64,000 nt of DNA from Bacteroidia bacterium. GTDB lineage: Bacteria > Bacteroidota > Bacteroidia > B-17B0 > Aurantibacillaceae. Below are positions 1 through 8,492 of the stretch, in pieces (the stretch's first letter is position 1; each line of letters starts with the position of its first letter). The stretch covers positions 1-64,000 of the forward strand of contig JALHRL010000020.1 in NCBI GenBank assembly GCA_022841465.1, written 5' to 3'. The notes under the pieces were generated by a model that worked only from the letters and a program-made list of their open reading frames with translations, was not told the DNA's origin and did not search any database. The translations under genes were made by a program, and so were the position numbers.

Positions 1-1456
1 CAGCAGTAGTATTACCAACAGCATCTAAATTATCGGTACGCTCACGAACTTCAGGAGGTAACTGACTCATTTCTGCAATACCACCTGCGTTATCAGCAAT
101 TGGTCCGAATGCATCAATTGCTAATTGCATAGCAGTAGTTGCCATCATACCTGCGGCAGCAATAGCAACACCGTATAAACCTGCAAAATAATAAGAAGCC
201 ATGATACCACCTGCTAAAGTAATAATAGGAATAACAGTAGATTTCATACCTACAGATAAACCACCAATAATATTGGTAGCATGACCTGTAGATGATTGTT
301 GAATAATTGATAATACCGGCTTTTTACCCATAGCTGTGTAATATTCGGTTACTATGCTCATAATTGCTCCAACTACAGTACCAACAACAATTGCTAAAAA
401 TACATTTAAGCGAGAAAATTCGTATCCACGAAGATTTAAGGTTTCCGGCAACATCCACATTACAACAAAATAAGATGCGGCAACAGTTAATATCATGGAA
501 GACCAATTACCTAGATTTAATGCATTTTGTACATTTGATTTTTCATCTTTTATAGTAACAAACCAAGTTCCAACAATTGAGAAAACAATGCCCAATCCGC
601 AAATTACCATTGGTAATAAGATTGGCGACATTCCTCCAAAATTATCTACCACATTAATTTCCTGACCTAAAACCATTGTTGCCAATATTGTTGCAACATA
701 AGAACCAAATAAATCGGCACCCATTCCGGCCACATCACCTACATTATCACCCACGTTATCTGCAATTGTTGCAGGGTTACGAACATCATCTTCAGGAATA
801 CCTGCCTCTACTTTACCAACCAAATCAGCTCCCACATCTGCTGCTTTTGTATAAATACCACCACCCACACGCGCAAACAATGCAATGGATTCAGCACCTA
901 ATGAAAAGCCTGTTAACACTTCAATAGCAGTTTTCATTTGATTGCTATCTACTTCAACAACACCAAATATTTTTAAGAAAATAATAAATAAACCGCCTAA
1001 TCCCAGAACGGCTAAACCTGCAACTCCCAATCCCATAACTGTTCCGCCTGTGAAAGAAACTTTTAATGCTTGTTTTAAACTAGTACGAGCAGCTTGTGTA
1101 GTGCGAACATTTGCTTTAGTAGCTACTTTCATACCAATATATCCTGCGGTAGCTGAAAACACAGCGCCTATAATAAAAGCAATTGAAATTATCCAACTGG
1201 AGTGAATTTCTTTTCCATTTACTTCATGTATTGTTCCTGAGTAAGCTAGTAATGCTGCTGCAAAAATTACGAATATGCTAAGGATTTTCCACTCAGCTTT
1301 TAAGAAAGCCATTGCACCATCAGCAATATAGCCTGCTAATTCTTTCATGTTTGCATCACCAGCATCTTGCTTACTAACCCATGCCGATTTAATGGCCATT
1401 ACTAATAATCCAACTATCCCAAGTACGGGAACTAAATAAATGATACTATCGTTCAT
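1..1456 (-). CDS. hppA: Membrane-bound K+-dependent proton-pumping pyrophosphatase, N-terminal part
   Basis: This integral membrane enzyme couples pyrophosphate hydrolysis to ion export across the inner membrane. The window holds about the first 485 residues, and the gene continues past the left edge. The family signature DVGADLVGKVE and the following Asp-rich region (IPEDD, DNVGDNVGD) are intact, with many hydrophobic helices. The last visible motif is GNTTA; Ala at this place marks K+-dependent enzymes, where K+-independent ones have Lys. The Glu used by Na+ pumps in helix 6 is absent (ADLFGSYVAT), while helix 5 carries a Glu (GAESIALF, residue 189). Helix-5 Glu is the arrangement reported for Flavobacterium-type H+ pumps, so I infer proton rather than sodium transport. 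The ATG at 1456 lies about 23 bases from a good TAnnTTTG box. Confidence 0.93.
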   Translation of the reverse strand, partial: MNDSIIYLVPVLGIVGLLVMAIKSAWVSKQDAGDANMKELAGYIADGAMAFLKAEWKILSIFVIFAAALLAYSGTIHEVNGKEIHSSWIISIAFIIGAVFSATAGYIGMKVATKANVRTTQAARTSLKQALKVSFTGGTVMGLGVAGLAVLGLGGLFIIFLKIFGVVEVDSNQMKTAIEVLTGFSLGAESIALFARVGGGIYTKAADVGADLVGKVEAGIPEDDVRNPATIADNVGDNVGDVAGMGADLFGSYVATILATMVLGQEINVVDNFGGMSPILLPMVICGLGIVFSIVGTWFVTIKDEKSNVQNALNLGNWSSMILTVAASYFVVMWMLPETLNLRGYEFSRLNVFLAIVVGTVVGAIMSIVTEYYTAMGKKPVLSIIQQSSTGHATNIIGGLSVGMKSTVIPIITLAGGIMASYYFAGLYGVAIAAAGMMATTAMQLAIDAFGPIADNAGGIAEMSQLPPEVRERTDNLDAVGNTTA

Positions 1457-1478
1457 AATTTTTTAATTTATAGGGGTG

Positions 1479-1486
1479 CAAAGTTA
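1479..1486 (-). promoter_or_regulatory. Bacteroidota -7 promoter box for hppA
   Basis: On the minus strand this reads TAACTTTG, a full match to TAnnTTTG. It would start transcription about 15 bases before the hppA ATG. No clear -33 TTG was found at the usual distance. Confidence 0.5.
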
Positions 1487-1601
1487 AATAAATAATTGTA
1501 ATAATAAAATTAGCTATTTAATTGATAAACAAAGCTTTGAACAAACAAGATGAAGCTGTTTAGCTGTATATGGAAAGGTAAATAAATGGTAAATTCGTGT
1601 G

Positions 1602-3086
1602 ATGCAAAACGAACATTTTGATTTAATTATTATTGGCGGAGGACCCAGTGGTTACGCCGGAGCTATGCGAGCGATAGATTTTGGGAAAAAAGTTTTAATA
1701 ATTGAAAAAAATAAAATTGGCGGGGCTCAGGTATATAACGGTGTTTTGTCTTCTAAAACATTATGGGAGCATGCCTTAAAAGTGCAAGTTGCCAAAGAAT
1801 TAATACCTGATTATACCCCTAACTTTAATGATGTTTCTAAAATTGTGAATGAAGCTGTGTTTGAAAGAAAAACGCAAATGACTGTTCATTTACAACTTTT
1901 ACAAAAACGAGAAACGCGCTTGTTGCATTACGAAAAAGGAAACGGCTATTTGTTAGATAAACACACGGTTCAAATTACTAAAGAAGACGGTACGATAAAA
2001 AAAGTAAGCGCCAATTATATTCTAATTGCAACCGGAAGCAGGCCGCGTATTCCAAAAAACATAACGGTAGATGAAAATATTATTTTAACCAGTGATGGAA
2101 TTAAAAATTTAAAATCGTTTCCTAAAAGTATGGTGGTACTGGGGGCCGGGGTTATAGGTTGTGAATTTGCTACCATTTTTTCGTTACTTGGAAAAACAAA
2201 GGTTTCTTTAATTGATAAAGCGGATAGAATTTTACCTTTTGAAGATGAAGATGTAACAGATATTATTAAAGGTAATTTAGAAGCGCATGGTTGTAGATTA
2301 CATCAGGGCGCTTCGCTAAAAAAAATGCACATCGTTAATGGAGAAGTTGAATACGAATTAGAATACAAAAACGGAAAAACAGAATTATTTAAAGTTGAAA
2401 AGGCATTAGTAAGTATAGGAAGAGAGCCTAATATTGAAAATATTGGATTAGAAAATGCAGGAATAAAATTAAATGAAAGAGGATGTATTTGGGACGATGA
2501 TACACAAACGAATATTAGTAATATTTATGTTGCAGGAGATGTAACAACCGAAGTTGCTTTGGTAAATGTTGGAGAAAGAGAAGCACGTCATGCTGTTGTA
2601 AGAATGTTTGGTGCTGCTATAAAACCGCTTACTTATAAAAACATATCTACCATTATGTTTTTAAATCCAGAGGTTGCTGCAGTAGGTATGAATGAGCAAG
2701 AGTGCAGAGCTAAAGGAATAGCACACAAAGTTGTAAAATTAGATTATGCCACCAATGCCCGCGCCATTGCAATGCGTAAAACAAAGGGCTTTTTTAAAAT
2801 TATAGTTACGAATGATAATGGAATGCGCATTTTAGGAATGAGAGTTGTTGGAGAACATGCCAGTTCTGCAATACAAGCAGTTGCATACCTCATTCACACC
2901 AACCAAGGAATACGTGAGTTGGCCGATATGATGCATCCTCATCCTAGTATAATTGAAGGAGTGCAAGAATGTTTACGAATGTTATTAAACAAATCGATAT
3001 ACAAACCTTATGTGTTTAAAGACAGATTGAAATGTTATATATGCGAAAACGGGGTTTGTACACCAATTGAAAATTTAGTAGATTAG
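1602..3086 (+). CDS. Pyridine nucleotide-disulfide oxidoreductase family flavoprotein lacking the redox disulfide
   Basis: A 494-residue cytoplasmic flavoprotein with the lipoamide dehydrogenase fold: an N-terminal FAD motif (IIIGGGPSG), a central NAD(P) motif (VLGAGVIGCE), the second FAD motif (IYVAGDVT) and the dimerisation domain. The two cysteines of the active disulfide (GGTCLNVGC in dihydrolipoamide dehydrogenase) are replaced by Gln43 and Val48 (GGAQVYNGV). The His-Glu pair of the dimer domain is kept (HPHPSIIE). Without the disulfide it cannot act as a normal lipoamide dehydrogenase. A transhydrogenase-like or quinone-reducing role is possible, as in SthA, which also lacks the pair. 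The C-terminus carries an extra cluster, Cys478, Cys481 and Cys486. A GTG lies just before the ATG; I chose the ATG at 1602. Confidence 0.85.
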   Translation: MQNEHFDLIIIGGGPSGYAGAMRAIDFGKKVLIIEKNKIGGAQVYNGVLSSKTLWEHALKVQVAKELIPDYTPNFNDVSKIVNEAVFERKTQMTVHLQLLQKRETRLLHYEKGNGYLLDKHTVQITKEDGTIKKVSANYILIATGSRPRIPKNITVDENIILTSDGIKNLKSFPKSMVVLGAGVIGCEFATIFSLLGKTKVSLIDKADRILPFEDEDVTDIIKGNLEAHGCRLHQGASLKKMHIVNGEVEYELEYKNGKTELFKVEKALVSIGREPNIENIGLENAGIKLNERGCIWDDDTQTNISNIYVAGDVTTEVALVNVGEREARHAVVRMFGAAIKPLTYKNISTIMFLNPEVAAVGMNEQECRAKGIAHKVVKLDYATNARAIAMRKTKGFFKIIVTNDNGMRILGMRVVGEHASSAIQAVAYLIHTNQGIRELADMMHPHPSIIEGVQECLRMLLNKSIYKPYVFKDRLKCYICENGVCTPIENLVD

Positions 3087-3090
3087 TTAA

Positions 3091-3474
3091 ATGGAAGTAA
3101 AAGCACTTGTTATATTAATTGTTTTAAATATTTGCCATTGGGCTGCAGACTTTACCCATTTAAGTACAGATTGGATGTTGAATGCAAAAAAATATGGCAA
3201 ACCCTTGTATCCCATTTTTATGCACGCATTGGTTCATGCCATTTTATTTTTTATAAGTGTGCTTATTATGTTTGATTTGCCAAAAGCAATTGCTATTGGT
3301 TTACTTCAATTAATTTCGCATTTTATTATTGATTTGCTGAAAGGAAAAATTACTTTTTGGTTTAGAAGTTTGGAAGACCCCAGTAATAAATATTTTTGGT
3401 GGTTGTTTGGTGCCGACCAATTTATGCACCACCTAATTATTATTATTTCGGTGTATTATATTTATGTGTATTAA
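3091..3474 (+). CDS. DUF3307 family small membrane protein
   Basis: 127 residues with about four membrane helices. The pattern HWAADF followed by TDWM and a Lys-rich loop, then conserved His residues in the later helices (HALVH, HFIIDLLK, DQFMHH), matches the DUF3307 family, whose function is unknown. It starts 4 bases after the dehydrogenase stop and is probably cotranscribed with it. Its TAA stop shares the four bases TTAA with the stop of the convergent histidine kinase gene. Confidence 0.75.
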   Translation: MEVKALVILIVLNICHWAADFTHLSTDWMLNAKKYGKPLYPIFMHALVHAILFFISVLIMFDLPKAIAIGLLQLISHFIIDLLKGKITFWFRSLEDPSNKYFWWLFGADQFMHHLIIIISVYYIYVY

Positions 3475-5321
3475 GAAAATTTAATTTGAAATTCTGTACC
3501 ACCCTTTGTTATTACATTTAACTTTCCGTCTAATTGATCAACCAATGAATGTACCAATTGCAAACCCAATGTTTGAGGGTGCTGTATATTTACGGTTTTT
3601 AAATTAATTCCTACGCCATTGTCCTTTACTGTTAATTGATAATCAAAATTATCTTTTGTTAACTGTTTTAAAGAAATGGTTACCACTCCTTTGGCAATAT
3701 TGTCAAATGCATATTTAAAGGTATTTGATAAAAGCTCATTGATTATAAGTCCACACGGAACAGATTTATTCATGTCAATTCTTTTAATTTTTTGGTCAAT
3801 TTCTAAATTTACTTTAACCTTTCTATTATAATTATACGTTTCTGATATAAAATTTACCAATTGATTTAAGTATTCAGCTGCTCTAATATTTGAAAGATTT
3901 TTTGTTTGATAAAGCATTTCATGAATTAAGGCCATCGATTTAACCCTTCCTAAACTTTCGCGATACTTTTCTTTTGCATCCGTATCGGTTATGGTTTCTG
4001 ATTGTAAACTTAATAAGCTAGAAACAATTTGAAGATTGTTTTTAACTCGGTGATGAATTTCCTTTAAAAGCGTTTCCTTTTCTTTTAAATTGCCTTGAAG
4101 TTTATCTTGTTGGGTTACTGAATCTGTTATGTCTTGGGCAATTCCAATTATTTGACGTATTTTTCCTGCATCATCTTTAACCGGAATACCTGCGCAATAC
4201 AACCACTTTACTTTTCCATCGGGCAATTGAATGGTGTGTTTAAAAGTATAATTTTTTCCTTTCGTAACAGCTTCATTTACGCACTTAAAATATTCTGCTT
4301 GATATATCTTTGGCATTCTTTCCAAATAAATTTTATACAAATCATTTGCTTTGGTTTTTACTTTATTTATCTGAAAAATATTATATAATTCGTCTGACCA
4401 AATTAAATTGTTATTTTCTAAATTAAAATCAAAGCTTCCAATTTTCGCAATTTTTTGTGCTGTATTTAAAATATATTCTTTCTTAATTAATTCTTCCTCA
4501 ATTTTTTTTCGCTCAAAAAAATAGGGTATCTCAGGTTTAACTTTTATTTTTTTCTTAGAAATTTCTTTGTCTAATAGTTCATTAATTTTATTGGGATGCG
4601 CCATTATAAAAGTACAATCCTTATCGCCTTTTGCTCTGCAACTTATTTCAACTGCCGTTAATGGAATTCCAAAGCTTTCTTGACACCAACCTGATGAGTA
4701 GGCTGCATTCATAGTACAAACCGGATATTTTGATTTTACCCTGCTCTTTATCCATGAATCTGCTTCAAATGAATAAGGGTGTTTGTATTTTAAATAAAAA
4801 TTATCATTAGGCATTGGTTTGCTTTCCGGTAAAATATCAACAAATGCCCATCCTGAATATGCAAAATGAACCGGCCCAGCAGATAGCTTTTCCAAAGGAT
4901 CTTTTAATTTCATTTTTTTATGAAACGTTTTGGCATCTTCCATCCCTAATACATGCCCTATATCATACAAAATATTTTTTCCAATACTTAAGGCCTCTTC
5001 TTTCCCTCTATCTTTATATAAATCAATTATTGCATTTAAAAACTCGTGCGATAAGGCTGATGCCCTCACTAAAACATATCGTTCATTATTAATTTCAATG
5101 GTGCCTTTAGAAGGTTGAAAACGTAAATCTCCAAAATAATTTCCTACAACTTTTTCTGCTTTATTAAAAACTGGCTGAATTTGTTCCGGTACTTTTACCG
5201 TTCTACCTTCATTTAATTTAAAATTTTTAATGTTTGATTTAAATAATGCCAATTCTTTCTTTAATTGCGCATTTTCGGCTTCCAATTTTTTTATTTTATT
5301 TTCTAAAGATTTTTCAGCCAT
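3471..5321 (-). CDS. Sensor histidine kinase with XylR_N-V4R, PAS, HisKA_2 and HATPase domains
   Basis: 616 residues with no membrane segment, so it should be cytoplasmic. A short coiled coil (residues 1-30) leads into a region resembling the ligand-binding XylR_N domain, then a V4R domain (about 140-265) with its cluster of four cysteines (PVCTM, GWCQE, EISCR, KDCTF). A PAS domain follows (about 285-405, ending in GIAQDITD), then a HisKA_2 box with EIHHRVKNNLQ, where the acceptor is His423 or its neighbour, and a HATPase with NELLSN and DNGVG. Kinases of this type often signal to a stand-alone receiver, and none is next to it. XylR_N/V4R modules bind small, often aromatic, molecules. The ligand here is unknown. 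Confidence 0.88.
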   Translation of the reverse strand: MAEKSLENKIKKLEAENAQLKKELALFKSNIKNFKLNEGRTVKVPEQIQPVFNKAEKVVGNYFGDLRFQPSKGTIEINNERYVLVRASALSHEFLNAIIDLYKDRGKEEALSIGKNILYDIGHVLGMEDAKTFHKKMKLKDPLEKLSAGPVHFAYSGWAFVDILPESKPMPNDNFYLKYKHPYSFEADSWIKSRVKSKYPVCTMNAAYSSGWCQESFGIPLTAVEISCRAKGDKDCTFIMAHPNKINELLDKEISKKKIKVKPEIPYFFERKKIEEELIKKEYILNTAQKIAKIGSFDFNLENNNLIWSDELYNIFQINKVKTKANDLYKIYLERMPKIYQAEYFKCVNEAVTKGKNYTFKHTIQLPDGKVKWLYCAGIPVKDDAGKIRQIIGIAQDITDSVTQQDKLQGNLKEKETLLKEIHHRVKNNLQIVSSLLSLQSETITDTDAKEKYRESLGRVKSMALIHEMLYQTKNLSNIRAAEYLNQLVNFISETYNYNRKVKVNLEIDQKIKRIDMNKSVPCGLIINELLSNTFKYAFDNIAKGVVTISLKQLTKDNFDYQLTVKDNGVGINLKTVNIQHPQTLGLQLVHSLVDQLDGKLNVITKGGTEFQIKFS

Positions 5322-5324
5322 TTT

Positions 5325-5342
5325 TAAGCGTAATAACGCTTA
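5325..5342. repeat. Inverted repeat just before the histidine kinase start
   Basis: TAAGCG, a six-base spacer TAATAA, then CGCTTA: a perfect 6-bp inverted repeat ending 3 bases from the kinase ATG. It could be an operator or a weak RNA hairpin over the ribosome-binding region. Confidence 0.4.
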
Positions 5343-5365
5343 TACTAAATTACACTAATTTCTCA

Positions 5366-5394
5366 ATAAAAAAACGCCTGTATAAACAGGCGTT
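5366..5394 (-). terminator. Rho-independent terminator of the thioredoxin-fold gene pair
   Basis: A perfect 9-bp stem (AACGCCTGT / ACAGGCGTT) with a four-base loop at 5373-5394. Read on the minus strand it is followed by a run of about seven T. It lies 26 bases past the restored stop of the broken paralogue, where a terminator for that strand is expected. Confidence 0.85.
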
Positions 5395-5419
5395 AAATTA
5401 TAACTAAAATGGATTTAGT

Positions 5420-6927
5420 TTAGCCTTTGTCTAAGAACTTTAGCATATCTATAACTTGTTCGGAGCCTAAACGCTTTGCTTTTATTTTTTTATCCTTATC
5501 TAAAATATAGATAACAGGCGTTGAAAAAATATCAAACTTGTTTTTTAAGTCGTTAATATGAATGGGATCAAACACATTTATAAAATCCAGTTTTTTATCA
5601 ATAATAAACTTTCTCCAAGCTTCATAATCTTCTTTTGTATAACGGCCATTACTTTATAATCTATCTTCCCGTTAAGCGCTTTTAGCTCTTCGTTTAACTT
5701 TGGAATCTCGGTTTGGCAATGCCCGCAATCAACCGACCAAAATACCAATACTGTAAACTTTGCTTTCACCATGTAGAGTGTTTGAAACATAGGTGTAAGC
5801 TTATCTACATTTTTATAATATAATTGCGTAATGCTTTCAGCGGTTTTGGTTGTATCAAAACCCATTTTAATAACTTGCTTTCCGTAAGTGGTATCAATCA
5901 TAAACAATTCAGGAACTTTTGCTTCTAACAAAAGATTTCTCATAATATCTACTCTTTCTTTAATTTTTTGTGTGGTTTCTTCGCTATACACTTGCTTTGC
6001 TTTTCCACTAATAATATACTTGTCGGAAACATGCACAAATATTTTATCAAAACCCATTACCTTACTTTGCTCATACTTATAGGTAAAATAGCCCAGTAAT
6101 AAATTATAAACCAAACCGTCGGGTTTTGACTTTCCTAAAATAATATCAATTTCTTTAATAATTGTATCAGGATGTTGTACAATCACCGATTCAAAATATC
6201 TCTTTACGCGATCATCAAAAAAAGGAGTTCTAATTATTCTGTCGTCGGTAAAATCAACTCCATCAAAAAAATGATTTTTTAAATAATAATACTGGTAAAC
6301 ACTATCCGGACGGCCGTTAGATGCCAATGGTATATCATTGGGTTCTTTTTCTGACTTTAAATTTAAAACATCGTAAACATAAGAACCTTTAATTTTCGCC
6401 ATAAAATCAGCATCAAACTTCTTTACATCTTCATTTAATTGCGTAAGTTTTTGCGTTAAAAATTTTGCGCTGTCTTCTTTGCTTTTTTTCTTCGATTCTT
6501 CTCTATACTTTCCAAACTCGTTGTTTTTTGCTGTTATAAATTTAATGTATTCAAAAAACTGTTCGTTGTCTTTACTTCCGGTAACCTTTAATGTTCCAAC
6601 AATATCATTTCTATCGCAAGAAATTACAAACTTTTGAGCGTCGTTTACAAACAAATCATAATAAATTACTTTATCTTGACTTACTAAAGTATAAACACCT
6701 TTATCTAAATTCGTTTTTCCTTTAAACTGAACTACTCCGTTTTTAATGTTTTTGCAAGTATCTACAATGTATTGTTGATCAAAAATATATTTTACAAGGT
6801 AAACACAAGTATCAACATTTGCCTTAAAATTAATTTTAATATCGTAACCGTCTTGTGCCGTTAAACTTAAATGGCCTGTGAAAACAAAAACACAAACAGT
6901 TATAATTGATTTTTTAATCTTTTGCAT
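5420..6927 (-). pseudogene. DUF4369/TlpA-like thioredoxin-fold protein, broken by a one-base deletion
   Basis: This is the second member of a tandem pair and is close in sequence to the upstream copy along its whole length: signal peptide, DUF4369-like N-terminal domain, a middle domain like DUF5106, then a thioredoxin domain with CGHC. At 5641-5642 a run of three A (seen in the paralogue) is reduced to two. The frame shifts right after KVMAV and the protein ends early after a short unrelated tail. Restoring one base gives the expected ending (YTKEDYEAW, then FSTPVIYILDKDKK) with a stop at 5420-5422, and 502 residues against 503 in the paralogue. It is either a recent pseudogene or a sequencing slip in a homopolymer. 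Start taken as the ATG at 6927, just before the signal peptide; ATG at 6933 is also possible. Confidence 0.85.
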
Positions 6928-6934
6928 AAACATT

Positions 6935-8446
6935 TTATTTGCCATCTTTATCAATACTGTTCAAGTAATTTAATAAGCCCGGAACACTTTCAGCTCCTAA
7001 TTTTTTTCCCTTTATTTTTTTATCCTTATCTAAAATATAAATAACCGGCGTAGAGTTTATATCGTACTTCACTTTAATGTTATTTATATGCACCGGATCA
7101 AATACGTTTATAAAATCTACTTTCTTGTTTATTAACCATTTTCTCCATTTATCGTAATCTTCTTTTGTGTAAACAGCAAATACTTTAAAGTCTATTTTTC
7201 CTTTAAGTTCTTTAAGTGCAGAATCTAGTTTAGGAATTTCTGTTTGGCAATGACCACAATCTACATCCCAAAAAACTAAAACTGTATATTTTGCCTTAAT
7301 AGAATAAAGTGTTTTAAACATTGGCAATAGTTTATCTTGATGCTTATAATACAAATCAGTTGCTGCAGCGCTTGTTTTAACGGTATCAAAACCCAACTTC
7401 ATTACTTGTTTACCATCGGTAGTATCAATCATATACAACTCTGTGGCTTTAGACTCAAGTAACAAATTTTCCATAATTTCTACTCGCTCTTTTATTTTTA
7501 AAATTGTTTCAGGCGTGTACACGTCATTGGCTTTTCCATTTACAATATAGTTTTTACCCAGGTGCACGAATATTTTATCAAAACCCATGCGTTTATCTTG
7601 TTCATACTTATAGGTAAAATGGCCAAGTAAAATATTATAAACCATTCCATCCGGCTTGCACGCTTTCAGCATTTTGTCAATTTCATTAATTAAAGTATCG
7701 GGTGAGTATTGATAAATTACGCCGTCAAAATATCTTTTAACTCTATCGTCAAAAAAAGGAACGGTTAATATTCTATCGTCTGTAAAATTAACTTCGTCCC
7801 AAAAGTGGTTTTTGTAATAATAGTATTGGTAAAGACTGTCGGGTCTACCGTTTGAAGCTAACGGTACAGTAGGAGCTTCTTTCTCTAACTTTAAATTTAC
7901 AAAATCATAAACAAAGGTGCCTTTTACTTTCTTCATAAAATCTTCTTCATGTTTCTTCACCTCTTCCGTCATTAATTTCAACTTATCAGTAATATACTTA
8001 ATACTATCTTGCTTGCTTTTCCCCTTTGTTTCCTCTCTGTATTTATTAAACTCTGCATTTTTATTGGTCATAAACTTTAAATACGAAAACATGTTTTCAT
8101 TTTCTTTACTTCCAATAGATTTTAAAGTATTTACAATATCTTTAGCATCAAAATTTACTGTAAAATTAAATGCATCGTCTATTAAAAAATCGAAATAGGT
8201 AGCTTTATCTTGATTTACTAATGTGTATACACCTTTATCAAGCTCTTTCTTTCCTTTAAAACGAACCACACCATTTTTTACTTTTCTACAAGTATCTGTT
8301 ATATACTGTTTATCGAAAAAATACCTTACTAAATAAACCGTAGTATCCGGGCAGTTTTTAATATTAAACTTAATATCATATTCCTTTTGTGAAAAAACAC
8401 TTAACGAAAGACATACCAGTAAAAAAGCGCTTATTTTCTTGTTCAT
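6935..8446 (-). CDS. Secreted DUF4369/TlpA-like thioredoxin-fold protein
   Basis: 503 residues. An N-terminal signal peptide (ends near VFSQ) is followed by a DUF4369-like beta domain, a long helical middle region (about 120-330, resembling DUF5106) and a C-terminal TlpA/ResA-like thioredoxin domain with the redox pair Cys397-Cys400 (CGHC) and the cis-proline motif STPVIY. Proteins of this build sit in the Bacteroidota periplasm or on the outer membrane face and handle disulfides, sometimes in cytochrome maturation. The exact partner is unknown. The ATG at 8446 is chosen because the signal peptide begins there; an upstream ATG at 8479 would add an unlikely leader lying on the promoter box. 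The paralogue starts about 8 bases after this stop. Confidence 0.85.
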   Translation of the reverse strand: MNKKISAFLLVCLSLSVFSQKEYDIKFNIKNCPDTTVYLVRYFFDKQYITDTCRKVKNGVVRFKGKKELDKGVYTLVNQDKATYFDFLIDDAFNFTVNFDAKDIVNTLKSIGSKENENMFSYLKFMTNKNAEFNKYREETKGKSKQDSIKYITDKLKLMTEEVKKHEEDFMKKVKGTFVYDFVNLKLEKEAPTVPLASNGRPDSLYQYYYYKNHFWDEVNFTDDRILTVPFFDDRVKRYFDGVIYQYSPDTLINEIDKMLKACKPDGMVYNILLGHFTYKYEQDKRMGFDKIFVHLGKNYIVNGKANDVYTPETILKIKERVEIMENLLLESKATELYMIDTTDGKQVMKLGFDTVKTSAAATDLYYKHQDKLLPMFKTLYSIKAKYTVLVFWDVDCGHCQTEIPKLDSALKELKGKIDFKVFAVYTKEDYDKWRKWLINKKVDFINVFDPVHINNIKVKYDINSTPVIYILDKDKKIKGKKLGAESVPGLLNYLNSIDKDGK

Positions 8447-8467
8447 AACAGATTGTTTGAATGGATT

Positions 8468-8475
8468 CAAATATA
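8468..8475 (-). promoter_or_regulatory. Bacteroidota -7 promoter box for the thioredoxin-fold pair
   Basis: Reads TATATTTG on the minus strand, matching TAnnTTTG, 21 bases before the ATG at 8446. A CAAA on the plus strand at 8499-8502 could be the -33 element, but its spacing is slightly long. Confidence 0.45.
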
Positions 8476-8492
8476 CCATTTTTTGATTATTA

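Noticed and set aside
324-1205. Open frames on both strands inside the pyrophosphatase gene
   Set aside because: The minus-strand frame of the pyrophosphatase gives continuous family motifs; the others are low-complexity shadows.
1602-3086. Dihydrolipoamide dehydrogenase (lpdA) annotation
   Set aside because: Both disulfide cysteines are missing, so the standard reaction is not possible.
5578-5643. The tail after the frameshift in the second thioredoxin-fold gene as a genuine new C-terminus
   Set aside because: The alternative frame restores a full match to the paralogue to the normal stop, so the tail is a frameshift product.
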